A stretch of 64,000 nt of DNA from Arthrobacter sp. Hiyo4 (GCA_002370555.1 AP014718.1:2604001-2668000), one strand, 5' to 3'. Counted from the first letter of the stretch, positions 22,616-35,050 are shown. Program-made: numbers and translations. Notes: generated by a model not told the origin, from the letters alone.

Positions 22616-23583
22616 GTGATTGTCCAGCTGCGGATCTGCGTGCCCAGTGGACTGTCGGCAGTGGCGCTGGACGCTTGCAAGGAGCACACAGGAACCGCCG
22701 AGGTAGCGCTCTTTCCGGGAGCATCGGTGTCGCCGCGGGGCGATGTCATCGACGTCCAGGTTGCCCGGGAAGCGGTGGAGGAACTGCTTGAGAAACTCCA
22801 CGTCCTGAAGGCGCAGGAGGTGGGATCCATTGCCATCTCCATGCCGGAACTCGTCCTGTCCCGGCGCGCGGACAAAGCGGAGGCGTCTGCGCCCGGAGAC
22901 GGCGCAGACGCCTTGATCTGGGACGAGGTCACCCGCCAGACGGGCGAGGACTCCCGGCTCACGTGGAGCTACCTTGCCTTCCTGATACTGGCCACACAGC
23001 TCGCAGCCATCGGCATCGTGACGAATTCCACCATTGCCATCGTGGGGGCAATGGCCGTAGGCCGGAGTTCGGCCCTCTGGCGGCACTGGCAGTGGCCTTG
23101 GCCCGGCGCCAGTGGACACTCGGCCGGAGTGCTGCCCTGGCGCTTGGCATGGGATTCCCGCTGGCCATGCTGCTGGCGGCCTTGACCACGTGGGTCTCCG
23201 CGGCACTGGGCCTCTTCGCGGACAACACCCTGGACACAGGGTCTGCGGTGGAGTTCATTTACCATCCGGGACCCTATTCCCTGATCGTGGCCGTTCTGGC
23301 CGGCACGGCGGGCATGCTGTCCGTCATCAGCCGGCGGTCGGCGGCACTCATCGGTGTCTTCATCTCCGTGACCACAGTTCCTGCTGCCGGGTTCGTGGCC
23401 GTGGCACTCGTGCTGGGCGAGTTTGAGAAAGCAATGGGATCGGCCCTGCAGCTGGCGCTCAACCTGATGGGCATCGTGGCGGCGGCTGTTCTGGTGCTGG
23501 TCTTCTACCGGCTGGTTTCCCGGCGCTTGCCCGAAGCCGCCGCCCGGCGCCTCAGGTGGCAGCTGACGCGGACTCGCGGGTGA
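22616..23583 (+). CDS. DUF389-family membrane protein (frameshifted)
   Basis: A GTG start with GGGAG about 7 bases upstream. The soluble N-terminal part (about residues 1-105) is followed by membrane segments: YLAFLILATQLAAIGIVTNS, ALGMGFPLAMLLAALTTWVS, YSLIVAVLAGTAGMLSVIS, ALIGVFISVTTVPAAGFVAV and LNLMGIVAAAVLVLVFY. The turn IVTNSTIAIVGAMAVGPEFGPL is the DUF389/TIGR00341 signature. One single-base shift near 23062, in that very motif, breaks the frame. The function of the family is not established. Its 3' end overlaps the convergent flavin monooxygenase gene by 32 bases. Confidence 0.8.
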
Positions 23584-24648
23584 CCTGAACCGGTATCCTG
23601 CCGGCCAGGTAGCGGGCATCACGGCTTGCTCCGGGGAGAGTCGCGGACGCCGCCGCGTACATGAATTCCTGGCCCAGGAAGAACAGTCCAGGGGTATCAA
23701 GTGCCACGCCGCGCCGCTGCCTGGGCAGCGCGCCGCCGTCGAGCATTACCGGATCCATCCAGCCGAAGTCATCCCGGAACCCGGTGCACCAGATCACGTT
23801 TGAAACCTCCAGCCGGGTCCCGTCCGCGAGGACCGGCAGCCCGTTCTCCACCCCGGCAATCCGCGGCACAAGCCGGACGCCTGCGGCGGCCAGGTCCTTG
23901 GACTTCGTCCTGATCAGAGGCGCCGCATGTGCTTGGAAGGACGGTGCCGCTTTGCGGCCGATCGGGTTGCTGAGGGTAAGGACGTGGAGTCCTGCGAACC
24001 GCACCACCGGCAGAAAGTACCGGGCCGCCGTGCGTCCGTGTTTCACCGGAATCTCACCGCCGGGCTTGCCGGCCACGATGGTGGGATGCGTCCGGGACGC
24101 TTCCAGGCCAATCTCCGCTCCCGAGTTCCCCAGCCCTACTACCAGGACGGGCCTTCCTGCAATTGCCCCGGGTTGCGGTATTCACTGGAATGGAACTGGA
24201 CGACGGCGGCGTTCAGTTCCGCGGCGAAGTCCGGGATCTTCGGCGCTTGGCTGCAGCCGGTGGCCACCACCACGTTGTGCGCCTCCCAGCGCCGGCCGTT
24301 GGAAGCGGCGACGAACCGGTTCCCGTCCCGCCACAGGTGTTCGATCCGCACACCGTTGAGGACAGGCAGGTTGAACCTTGCGGCGTAGCCCTCAAGGTAT
24401 CCGGCAACGTCATCCTTGCCGGGGAAGGACAGCGGGTCCGCCGGGAACGGCATTCCCGGCAGCCCGTCGTATTTTGCGGGCGTAAAGACCCGCAGCGAAT
24501 CCCACCGCTGGCGCCAGGCGTCGCCGGTTCGTGGATGTGCGTCCAGGATGAGGAACGTCCGGTTTTGCTCTTTCAGGTAGTGGCCAAGGGCTAGGCCTGC
24601 CTGCCCGCCACCGATGATCAGGGTGTCCAGCGTGCCGTTGTTGGTCAT
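23552..24648 (-). CDS. FAD-dependent monooxygenase of the CzcO/flavin-containing type (frameshifted)
   Basis: A flavoprotein of about 366 residues with two dinucleotide-binding folds: FAD at the N-terminus (TLIIGGGQAGLALGHYL) and NAD(P) in the middle (VLVVGLGNSGAEIGLE). ATGCSQAPKIPDFA and NVIWCTGFRDDFGW are the usual linker motifs of the class that oxidises soft nucleophiles or ketones. The substrate cannot be predicted. A single-base shift near 24150 falls just before the second fold. The ATG overlaps the stop of the upstream PQ-loop gene by four bases in its repaired frame, so the two are likely co-translated. The 3' end overlaps the convergent DUF389 gene. Confidence 0.83.
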
Positions 24649-24982
24649 GGCTGCTCTCCTTTGGTATCCGAGGGGATGGTGATGGCTGAACCTTCCGTGG
24701 GCTGGCTACCCGGCCACCCTGTCCGCCGTCCCGGTACCGGAGCCACCATGCAAGCATCAGCGCGGATGCCAGGAGGTAGGCCAGGTGCAGGGCCCAGATG
24801 GGTCCGGCCGGAAGGTTGAAGACGTAGACGGAGTGGACGGCGTTGGCAACATTGGTCAGCAACAGGTTCCCGAGGCTGTAGGAAGCCAGGTCCTTCGTGC
24901 GGGCCGCCTTGACCAGCATCGGCAGCATTCCGGCGGCGAACAGCACCGTCGAAAGTGTGCCGGCAAGGACTGGAAGGTTCAT
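24645..24982 (-). CDS. Small PQ-loop/SemiSWEET-like membrane protein (probable frameshift)
   Basis: Three membrane helices (LAGTLSTVLFAAGMLPMLVKA, LGNLLLTNVANAVHSVYVFN, LHLAYLLASALMLAWWLRY) with the motif MLPMLVKAARTKDLASYSLGN match half-size PQ-loop (SemiSWEET-type) transporters, which work as dimers. The frame as written runs into the next gene. A single-base shift near 24715 gives a C-terminus ending ...TKGEQP whose TGA overlaps the monooxygenase ATG, as expected for this gene-tight strand. Substrate unknown. Confidence 0.65.
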
Positions 24983-25061
24983 GCTTTGAGGCTATGGCCG
25001 CGCAGCTGGTGGCCGCGTCGGCCGAATCATGCAACTTCAGTCACGGCGCGGCTGGGTATTT

Positions 25062-26713
25062 CTATGTAGTCAGTCCGTGTTCATAGGCATAACTGGTGGC
25101 GGCTGACCGTGACGACAGGCCCAGTTTCTGGAAAATGTTGCTGATGTGCCGGGCCACGGTCTTTTCGCTCAGGTACAGCTCATCCGCGATGGCCCGGTTG
25201 CCCTTTCCGGCTGCCACCAGCTGAAGGATTTCAAGCTCGCGCCGGGTGAGGAGGCCCGCCGTGCCTGGCGTGGCCCCGCTACCCAACATGCTTTCGTGCA
25301 GCAGGGATGCCGCCCACGTTGCCGCCGGCGCCGCGCCCAGGTCCAGGAGCGAAGCCTGGGCCGCCTCCAGGTACATCAGGGCCGAGGCTTCATCGCCAAG
25401 TGCGCGGCAGGCGCTGCCGGCCAACGCCTCGCAGCGCGCTGCCTCGTACGGGACACCGAGCTCCTGCCACAGCCTCCACGCCTCCCGGAGCGGTTTCAGG
25501 GCAGCGGAGGGGTCGCCGTCCGCCAGTCGGACCGCGCCGTCCGCCTGGCCGGCAACGGCCCGGATCATGGGCATAGGGCATTCACGGGCCAGTGCTTCCA
25601 GCTCCTGAACACCTAGCCGCGCGGCTTCAACGTCTGAGGCGGCCAACTCGATCTCCACGAGTGCCGGCAGCATGTTCCGGCGGGTAGCGAGGTCTGCCGC
25701 GCCAGCTGCCCTCCGGATCATCGCTTGTGCCTGCTGCGCATCACCGCGGGCCAGCCAGAGCAGCGCGAGGCCAGGCTGTGGCTCATAGCCGGAGCGGGCG
25801 GCCTGCCGGTAGGAAGCTTCGGCGTCGTCCAGTCTTCCACTCAGCCGTTCCACCTCCCCCTGCTGGTAGTAGCCTCCGTAAAGCGCCTGGGCGTCACCCC
25901 TTATGGCAAGTCCCTGGGCAGCCGCAGCCGCCATCCGCGCCTCGGCCCAGGCCCCGTGGAGCATGAAGAGTTCGGCACGGTGTGACTGGCACTGGCCGCT
26001 GAAGGACACCATGTCAGGGCGTTCACGGCACCAGCGGTCCAGGGCAGCCGTCCATTCCAGGGCCCTCTCCAGATCGAAGACCAGGTGGCAGTTGCCGATG
26101 ACTGCGCAGTAGATTATCCCCGACGGGATCGGGGAGAGTTCACCTGCCGTGACGGCCACCATGACCTCGTCGAACATCTTGAGTCCCTTGTCAGGGTGAC
26201 CAAGCATCAGCGTGGCCTGGCCTGTGCCGAGGAGGCCCAGCGCGGACAGGTCCTTGTCGTGGAACCGCTGGCCGAATTCGGCAACGCGGGAGAAAGCCTG
26301 CAGGGCGCCCGCCGGATCACCGCCGTAAAGTTTGCCCAGGCCCACCGGGAGGAGCAGGAGGCCCTGCACAGCGCTCGGCTCGGCCAGTTCATCCACGAGC
26401 CGCTGGCCGCGGGCAAACCACCCTCCGGCCCGAGCCTGCTCCCCAAGGAACATCAGTTGCATGCCCATCCAGCCCGCGCACCGTGCGGCGCTCTCGGCGT
26501 CGCCCATCACAAGGTACTCCTCGTGAGAACGGGTGAGGGTCTCTAGTCCTGCGGTGCTTTCCCGGCCAGGATCTCGGCCGTAGCCAGCCGTTCGAGGTCG
26601 GCAGCCGGTAACCCGCCGCGCTTATCGGCTTCACGGAAAGTCTGATAGGCCTCGGTCCAGCGATGTTCATGGAAGGCTGACCTGCCCTGGTCAATGCCTG
26701 TTTCAGCTGACAT
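25062..26713 (-). CDS. LuxR-type transcriptional regulator with TPR-like sensor region (frameshifted)
   Basis: About 551 residues after repairing a single-base shift near 26545. The C-terminal 65 residues are a LuxR/GerE helix-turn-helix (LTRRELEILQLVAAGKGNRAIADELYLSEKTVARHI). The rest is an array of helical hairpins rich in Ala, Leu, Trp and Tyr, as in TPR/MalT-like regulators, but without an ATPase domain. The ATG at 26711-26713 has AAAGGGG upstream. The target genes are unknown; the divergent-free position upstream of the PQ-loop/monooxygenase pair on the same strand makes that pair a reasonable but unproven target. Confidence 0.82.
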
Positions 26714-26814
26714 CTGGCCCCTTTCGGACACCAACCGCCCAACCTGTTGGCCCGCGCACGCTGGGTGCGGCGGTACTTAAGCGCCACGGTACGCCCGGTG
26801 GAGAAGCGGCACAA

Positions 26815-28335
26815 CTACGAACGCAGCAGCGCGCGCAGCGTCTGAATGGTGTCGGCCTCCGCCGCCGTCTTGTCGTCGCGGTAGCGCTTGACGCGTGCGA
26901 ACCGCAGCGCGATTCCGCCCGGATAGCGCGGGGAACGCTGCACTCCGTCGATCGCGATCTCCACCACGGTGACGGGCTCGACCCAGACGGTGCCCGCCGT
27001 GCGCCGCACTTCCAGCTCCTGGAACCTCTCGGTCTGCCAGCGCAGCAGCACATCGGTGATGCCTTTGAAAGTCTTGCCCACCATCACGTAGCCGCCGGGT
27101 TCGCCGAACTCACCGGCCGGGTCGAGGGCTCCGAGGTGCAGGTTCGACAGGAACCCGGTCCGCCGTCCTGCCCCCCACTCGCACGCGAGCACCACCAGGT
27201 CGTAGGTGAGCACCGGCTTTACCTTGATCCAGTTGGAACCACGCCGGCCGGCCGCGTAGGCCGATCCGACGGCCTTCACCACCACACCCTCGTGGCCCGC
27301 GGCGAGCGCATCGCGCGACACTCTCTCGGCAATGGCCGCATCCGAGGTAATCTCCCCCGGTATCCGGTACTCGGGGGCGATCCGCTCGAGCACGCCGATG
27401 CGGGTCGAGAGCGGTTCGTCGAGCAGGTCACGCCCGTCGATGTGCAGCACGTCGAAGAACCAGGGATGCAGCACGGTAACGCGCGCGGCATCCGCCCCGA
27501 ACCGCGACATGGTCTCCTGGAACGGTCGCGGGCCGCCGTCCTCGTCGAGGGCGAGGGTCTCTCCGTCGAGGATCACATCGCGCACCGGCAGCCCTCGCAC
27601 CACCTCCACCACCTCAGGCAGCCGGTGGGTCACCTCGGCCAGGGTGCGAGTGTAGATGCGAACTTCGTCGCCGACGCGGTGCACCTGGATGCGCGCGCCG
27701 TCGAGCTTGTACTCCACGGATGCTTCCCCGTCACCTCCAGCGCCGCGCTGGCACTGGCCGCGGTCGCGGCGAGCATGGGCTGCACGGGACGGCCGACGAC
27801 GAGGCCGACGGCGTCGAGCTCGGCCGCCGTTCCCGTGATCGCAAGCAGGGCGGTCCGCCGAGATCGCCGGAGAGCATCGCCGCGCGGCGTACGGCGTCGA
27901 CGGGCCGATCGGCGGCGCGGGCAACGGCATCCGTCAGCACCCCTTCGAGCGCACCGGTACGCAGTTCACCGAGCAGCACGCCGGCGATGAAGGCCTGCTC
28001 GCGCTCGGTGGCTGCCGCTGTGAGCAGCCGGAGGGTCGCGGCGCGCTCCGCGGCTGATCCAGCGCCTGCGGTGACGAGCAGCCGATCCAGCGCAGCGTCG
28101 AGGTCGGCCACAGTCAGGCTCGGTTCGGCGGCCGGCTCCCCATGGCTGCTGTCATACCGCGCCAGCCGATCCCAACACGGCCCTGTCGCGGCCTGGCGAT
28201 GAGCAAGCCGACGGCGGCCGCGATGTCCACGGGCTCAAGCCGGCGCAGCAGGTCGGCCAGTGCGTCGACCTTCGCAAGTCGGGAGCGGGTCGACGCGACG
28301 GCATCCGTGGTTTTCACGAGCTCGTCCAGCAGCAT
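26815..28335 (-). CDS. lig: ATP-dependent DNA ligase, LigB-like (frameshifted)
   Basis: The lysine nucleophile motif I is [13 protein letters not shown]. Motif [13 protein letters not shown], IIIa [22 protein letters not shown] and [10 protein letters not shown] follow, then an OB-fold with [13 protein letters not shown]. The N-terminal helical domain matches the archaeal/actinobacterial LigB class (about 507 residues), which is accessory to the NAD-dependent replicative ligase. Three single-base shifts lie near 28140, 27862 and 27725. Codon choice looks a little different from neighbours (more TCG/GAT-type codons), which could mean acquisition from another actinobacterium. No Ku or LigD gene is visible nearby. 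Confidence 0.9.
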
Positions 28336-28407
28336 GGCATCAGTCTGCCACGCCCGCCGACGCCGGGCGCGCAGGCGGGAAAACCGGGCAGCGAATGATT
28401 TGTGTGC

Positions 28408-28440
28408 AAAAAAACCGGCCCAGCCGAAGCTGGACCGGTT
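28408..28440 (-). terminator. Intrinsic terminator of the groES-groEL unit
   Basis: On the minus strand: AACCGG, one mismatch, CCAGC, a UUCG loop, GCTGG, one mismatch, CCGGTT, then a run of T. It begins about 20 bases after the groEL stop. This is a textbook U-tract terminator with a very stable tetraloop. Confidence 0.88.
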
Positions 28441-28460
28441 CTTTATGCGGAGACTGCAGC

Positions 28461-30440
<1,980 letters not shown>

Positions 30441-30553
30441 TCGGACCTCTCCTTCTACGTCAGCGAAATTTGTGGACAGTTGAGCTGTTTCGCCGTGGCT
30501 GGCAAACCGTCGTCGCGGTGCCGGCAGCAGCCTGGCTGGCAGCTCGTCATGTG

Positions 30554-30580
30554 TTAGCACCCTCCTAGGGAGAGTGCTAA
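30554..30580 (-). promoter_or_regulatory. CIRCE operator 1 of groES-groEL
   Basis: TTAGCACCC (30554-30562), 9 bases, GAGTGCTAA (30572-30580): one mismatch to the CIRCE consensus. It starts just downstream of the predicted -10 box, so bound HrcA would cover the transcription start. Confidence 0.93.
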
Positions 30581-30585
30581 TGATG

Positions 30586-30614
30586 ACTCTATGTATTGGT
30601 TAGCACTCGGTCAA
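30586..30614 (-). promoter_or_regulatory. Vegetative promoter of groES-groEL
   Basis: On the minus strand TTGACC (complement of 30609-30614), a 17-base spacer and TAGAGT (complement of 30586-30591). The spacing is ideal for a housekeeping sigma factor. The -35 box lies inside the spacer of CIRCE operator 2 and the -10 box between the two operators, so repression by occlusion is expected. Confidence 0.75.
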
Positions 30615-30626
30615 GGCGAGTGCCAG
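30600..30626 (-). promoter_or_regulatory. CIRCE operator 2 of groES-groEL
   Basis: TTAGCACTC (30600-30608, perfect), 9 bases, GAGTGCCAG (30618-30626, two mismatches). Together with operator 1 it brackets the promoter. HrcA itself is not encoded in this window. Confidence 0.88.
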
Positions 30627-30650
30627 AATTATGTCGCCGGCGAACAGCTG

Positions 30651-31033
30651 CTACCGGCCGGTGAGGTCCTCGAGATCGACGTCCTCGTCGCCGTCGTCCC
30701 CTTCCTCAACGGTGCCCCGCCGCAGGTACATCACCACGGCGCCGCCCACGGCAGCCAGCAGCGAGACCACCAGCAGGATGATGCCGCCGACGCGTGCGCC
30801 GGCGTAGAGGCCGCGGATGTCCTGGGCCTCGTCCGTGGCGTCCTGGATGTTCTTGCCGCCCACGGAGTAGACGGTGGCGTTGAACGTGTCCAGGAAGAAG
30901 ATGATTACCAGCAGCGCGACGCAGACCACGGCCACTGCGGATCCTGCAATCAGCGCGGGCGGGCAAACTTCACCAGGTCCGGCTTTCTTGTTTGGGATAG
31001 TCCGGACGGCTGGGTGCCTGCGCTGTCTTCCAT
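30651..31033 (-). CDS. Small membrane protein of unknown function (frameshifted)
   Basis: About 127 residues: a polar N-terminus (MEDSAGTQPSGLSQ), a first membrane helix (AVVCVALLVIIFFLDTF), an extracytoplasmic loop, a second helix (GGIILLVVSLLAAVGGAVVMYL) and a strongly acidic C-terminal tail. A single-base shift near 30962 (CCCGCCCGCGC region) splits it. I do not recognise a named family. It is divergent from the methyltransferase gene, whose ATG is 56 bases away. Confidence 0.6.
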
Positions 31034-31088
31034 GCCTTCAACCCTAGCGGGAACTGGCCGCCGGGCTACCTCCACTAGGCTTGAACCC

Positions 31089-32317
31089 ATGGCTCAAGCA
31101 CCGCAGGACCAGATCGCCCCACTGCTCACGAGCGAAGGCTGGGAGCTCCTGGCGTCCCTGGGCCCGTACCGCGAGGACAAGTCCTTTGAGCTCAACGCGG
31201 CTCTCCGCAAGGCCGGGCACTCCCCCGCACTGGTCTCCGCCGTCCTCACCCAGTCCCGGCTGCGCACCAAGGCCGAGCTGAAGTTCGGCGAGTTCGCCCG
31301 GAGCATGCTCTTCACGCAGGCGGGGCTGGAACAGGCCACGCGCCTCACGGTTGCCGCCGGCATGCCGAGCGGTTTGCGCAGGCCGGTGTCCGCCACGTGG
31401 CCGACCTTGGCTGCGGCCTTGCCGCGGACTCCCTGGCCCTCGCATCGATGGACATCACGGTCACGGCCGTGGAAATGGACGAAACCACGGCCGCCTGCGC
31501 CACGGTCAACCTGATCCCCTTCCCCAACGCCACCGTGGTGCACTCGGACGCCACCACCGTCCCGCTGGACGGGGTCGACGGCGTCTGGCTGGATCCTGCG
31601 CGCCGGGTCACCTCCACCTCGGGTACCAAGAGGATCTGGGATCCTGAGGCGTTTTCTCCGCCGCTGTCCTTTGTGGAATCGCTCGCCGCCACCGGGCGCG
31701 CCGTTGGCGTCAAAATGGGCCCCGGCATGCCGCACGAGTCAGTTCCCGCCGGCTGCGAGGCGCAGTGGGTATCGGTGGGCGGCGACGTCACCGAGGTGGC
31801 CCTGTGGTTCAACTCCGTGCGCCGGCCCGGAATCCGCCGCGCGGCGCTGCTGCTCGGCCCGCAGGGCGCCGCCGAGCTGACCAGCGCTGAAGATTTCGAC
31901 GGCGGTCCCGCCGCGCCGGTGGGTCCGGCAGCGGGCTACCTGTATGAGCCCGATGGCGCGGTGATCCGCGCCGGCCTGGTGGCCGACGTCGCGCTTCAAC
32001 TGGGCGGGCACCTGCTGGACGAACACATCGCCTACATCTGCGCTCCGGAGCTGGTGGACACCCCGTTCGCCCGCGCCTACAAGATCCTGGAAGTGATGCC
32101 GTACAACGTCAAGGCGCTCAAGGCGTGGGTGAAGGAGAACGGCATCACAGTGCTGGACATCAAAAAGCGCGGCACGTCGGTAACCCCGGAGGAACTGCGC
32201 AAGCAGCTGTTCGCCGGAAGCAAGGCGGCCGGGAAAAAGGCCGGACAAAAAACAGCCACCCTGGTCCTGACCCGCATTGGCGAGGACCGGGTGGCCATCT
32301 CGGTGGAACCGGTCTAG
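31089..32317 (+). CDS. Class I SAM-dependent methyltransferase with THUMP-like C-terminus (frameshifted)
   Basis: About 410 residues after repairing a shift near 31362. A helical N-terminal region (residues 1-90) is followed by the SAM-binding motif I VADLGCGLAADSLALA, the acidic motif II VTAVEMDE, and GVWLDPARR in place of motif IV. The C-terminal third (KGTSVTPEELRKQL-type, LVLTRIGEDRVAISVEP) is the THUMP-like fold found with RNA methyltransferases. The likely substrate is RNA, but this is inferred from the fold only. The stop at 32315-32317 converges on the dehydrogenase gene, 21 bases away. Confidence 0.8.
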
Positions 32318-32338
32318 GACCTGTCCTGCCGGTGCGTC

Positions 32339-33157
32339 CTACTGGGCGCGCATAAAGTCCTCGGCGGCCCGGACCTGCTCATCGGTGGGCCGGACTCCGG
32401 TGTAGAGCACAAACTGCTCGAGCGCCTGGATGGTGGCCACTTCCGCGCCCGTGATCACCTGTTTTCCGGCGCCGCGGGCCGCCTTGATCAGCGGTGTCTC
32501 CGCGGGCAGCGCCACGACGTCGAAGACCACCTTGGCTGCCGCAATCGCAGCTTCCGGGAAGGACAGCGAGTCAACCTCCGGGCCGCCCTGCATGCCGATG
32601 GGGGTGACGTTGATGATCAGGTCCGCCGTCCCGCCGTCGAGCGTTGCCCGCCACTGGAAACCGTACTGCTCAGCGAGTGCCCGGCCGGTGTCTTCGTTCC
32701 GGGCGATGACCGTGACATCCGTGAAGCCGGCGTCCCGCAGGGCCGCGACGGTGGCCTTGGCCATGCCGCCGGCACCCTGGACCAGCACCGAATAGTCCGT
32801 GGGCACGGCGTTGCTTGCGAGGAGCTGCTCGATGGCCGTGTAGTCCGTGTTATAGGCCTTCAGATGCCCGTCGGTGTTTACGATCGTGTTGACCGAATCG
32901 ATGGCCTTGGCGGAGGGATCCAGCTCATCCACGAGTGCCATCACGTCCTCCTTGTACGGCATGGACACCGCGCAGCCGCGGATTCCCAGGCCCCTGACGC
33001 CGGCGATCGCCTGGGCCAGGTCGGTGGGGGCGAACGCCTTGTAGATCCAGTTCAGGTCCAGCTGGTCGTAGAGGTGGTTGTGGAACCGGGTCCCGTTGTT
33101 GCTGGGCCGGGCCGACAGCGAAATACACAAGGTCATGTCTTTATTCAGAATGGGCAC
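32339..33157 (-). CDS. Shikimate dehydrogenase-like protein (HI0607/YdiB-type)
   Basis: An intact NAD(P)-dependent dehydrogenase of the AroE superfamily. The substrate-binding SLSARPSNNGTRFHN and the catalytic lysine in MPYKEDVM are present, with NTDYTA and the cofactor loop VLVQGAGGMAKATVAAL. The SARPSNNGTRFHNHLYD opening marks the shikimate dehydrogenase-like (SdhL) branch, which is slower on shikimate than AroE. An open frame extends to 33217, but the extension is encoded by one arm of a long inverted repeat. A GTG at 33155-33157 gives 272 residues, the usual length, and is preferred; the ATG at 33136 is another possibility. Confidence 0.82.
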   Translation of the reverse strand: MPILNKDMTLCISLSARPSNNGTRFHNHLYDQLDLNWIYKAFAPTDLAQAIAGVRGLGIRGCAVSMPYKEDVMALVDELDPSAKAIDSVNTIVNTDGHLKAYNTDYTAIEQLLASNAVPTDYSVLVQGAGGMAKATVAALRDAGFTDVTVIARNEDTGRALAEQYGFQWRATLDGGTADLIINVTPIGMQGGPEVDSLSFPEAAIAAAKVVFDVVALPAETPLIKAARGAGKQVITGAEVATIQALEQFVLYTGVRPTDEQVRAAEDFMRAQ

Positions 33158-33177
33158 CTGTCCATTAAACCCGTCTT

Positions 33178-33245
33178 CCCCAACTGGGTCGCAGTAGATG
33201 TCGTTTTCAGCGCTCATTACGACATCTACTGCGACCCAGTTGGGG
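33178..33245. repeat. Perfect 27-bp-arm inverted repeat
   Basis: The left arm 33178-33204 and right arm 33219-33245 are exact reverse complements over 27 bases (outer end CCCCAACTGGGTCGC, inner end GATGTCGT), with a 14-base loop containing AGCGCT. It lies between the GH3 lipoprotein stop (33260) and the dehydrogenase start on the same strand. It may terminate the GH3 transcript, but it is longer and more perfect than a normal terminator and lacks a U-tract, so a dispersed REP-like element is also plausible. Confidence 0.9.
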
Positions 33246-33259
33246 TGGGCGGGGGCCGG

Positions 33260-34976
33260 TTACGGGCAGCCCGTCCCGGCTGGATAGCTTCCGACGGCGG
33301 CGGGCAGCTTCCCCGGGGCAGTCGCCTTCCCTGCCAGCACGGCAACCAGGGCGTCAAAGGCACCCGGAGTCCGGCCGTACAGCGCAATCTTCACCGGGAC
33401 AGTGGAATCCTGCAGCGGCCACGGCGCGTCCAGGGCCACGGCAATGTCGCCCCCAACCGGCCGCCCGGCGTAACCGATGAGGCTGACCAGCGGGCCCGCC
33501 CGGTGCCGAGCCCGGCCTTCGCTGCGGCAGCCTCAAACCGCGCCCGGTCCTGCGCTGATCCGCCGGCAATCCGGATGCTTCCCTCGACGATTGGCGCGCC
33601 GCAGTGTCCGGACAGCACCGTGACGGCGGCTGCGGAGACCCGCGCCGAAATGTCGGCGCCGCTGCCGGGGGCTGCGCTGGCGGGGCCGACCCGGCAGGCG
33701 GTGACGTGACACGGCCGCGCCAGGTCATCATGGTGGCCACCCGGGTGGCCGCTTCGTCCAGGCGGGCCGCCGGCAGTGTTCCGGCCGCGACAGCGCTAAC
33801 GATGGCTGCGTGGGCCTGCCCCACCTCCGTCGGCATGAGGAGCAGGTCCGCGCCCGCGGCGAGCGCGGCCGTTGCTGCGGAGCCGCCCGGGTATTGCTGC
33901 TGGACTGCGCCCATGTTGAGGGCATCGGTCACCGCCACACCCTTGAAGCCCATGCCGCGCAGCGCAGCATAGGTGGGGCCGGACAACGACGCCGGGACGC
34001 CGGGTTCCAGGGCCGGTACGGCGATGTGCCCGGTCATGACCATGGGCATACCGGCGGCGATGGCCGCCTGGAACGGCTTCCAGTCCCGGGCTTCAAGTTC
34101 CGCGATGCCTGCGGGCTGTACCGGGAGGTCCTGGTGCGAGTCAACGGTGACGGAGCCGTGGCCGGGGAAATGCTTGAGGGCGGGCAGGATGCCGGCCTCC
34201 TGCATGCCCTGGGCAAACGCCACCGCCAGTGCTCCCGCGGCGTCCGGGTTGCCGGACATTGACCGGGCACCGATGGTGGGATCTGCCGGGCCGATAGTCA
34301 CGTCCGCATCGGGGGCGAAGTCCACGGTGAAGCCCAGCGACGCGATCTCCGCGGCCAGGGCGCGGCCGGCGTCCTTGGCGAGTGGCGCGTTGCCGGCCGC
34401 TCCGTAGCTCAGGGCCGTTGGCCATTCGGTCAGGGGCGCACCCAGCCGCGCCACAATCCCGCCCTCCTGGTCCACGCCGATGAGCCCGGGCCAGGGCCTG
34501 CCGTCGGCCGTGGCGGACTGGGCCAGCCGGGCGTTGACAGCAGTCAAGGCAGCCGGATCCGCCTGACCGCGCGCGTCGAGCGGAATGTTGTCGCCCATAA
34601 TGATGGACCCTGCCAGATGGAGGCGCTCAATGGTGGCGGCCTGGGCTTCGGCGTCGGTACCGGCGTACACGGGCATCAGCACCTGGCCGGCCTTCTCCTC
34701 GACCGACATCGCCGCCACGGCGGCCGCGGCGGCATCCTGGTCCCGCTGTTCGGGGCCCCAGCCCAGCGGCAGCAGCCCGGGGACAGGTGAGGGAGAAGCG
34801 GACTGAGGTGCCGTCGTCGGCCGTTCTGATTCCGGGGTTGAGGCCGGCGCAGGGCCGGAGGTCGCCGGCGCGGTGGCGGGAACCGCCGTGCAGGCAGTCA
34901 GGGCGGCCACGGCAGCGGCCGCAATAAGGAGGGTGGTTTTGTGAATACTGTCACGGGTCCAAAGGAACAAGGCCAT
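33260..34976 (-). CDS. GH3 beta-N-acetylhexosaminidase-like lipoprotein (frameshifted)
   Basis: A lipoprotein signal (LIAAAAVAALTAC, lipid anchor on the cysteine) is followed by a Thr/Pro/Ser linker and a glycoside hydrolase family 3 domain. The motifs GVDQEGGIVARL, ALKHFPGHGSVTVDSHQDLP (the NagZ-type KHFPGHG with its Asp/His loop) and GVAVTDALNMGAV (catalytic Asp) are all present. NagZ-type enzymes remove GlcNAc from muropeptides. Single-base shifts near 33655 and 33510 break the C-terminal domain, which ends ...GSYPAGTGCP. Repaired length is about 573 residues. The extra C-terminal domain makes it longer than minimal NagZ, like the surface-attached actinobacterial forms. Confidence 0.87.
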
Positions 34977-35050
34977 CCAGACGATGCTACCCCTGCATTA
35001 GACTTGAAGGCGGCGCGTGCCCAGGGATATCTGAACAGTTAGGGGAACGC

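Noticed and set aside
32315..32341. Terminator between the methyltransferase and dehydrogenase genes
   Set aside because: Only a 6-bp stem (TAGGAC/GTCCTA) with a 15-base loop; too weak to call.
32339..33217. N-terminal extension of the shikimate dehydrogenase-like protein
   Set aside because: The extension is translated from one arm of the inverted repeat; homologues start near the GTG at 33157.
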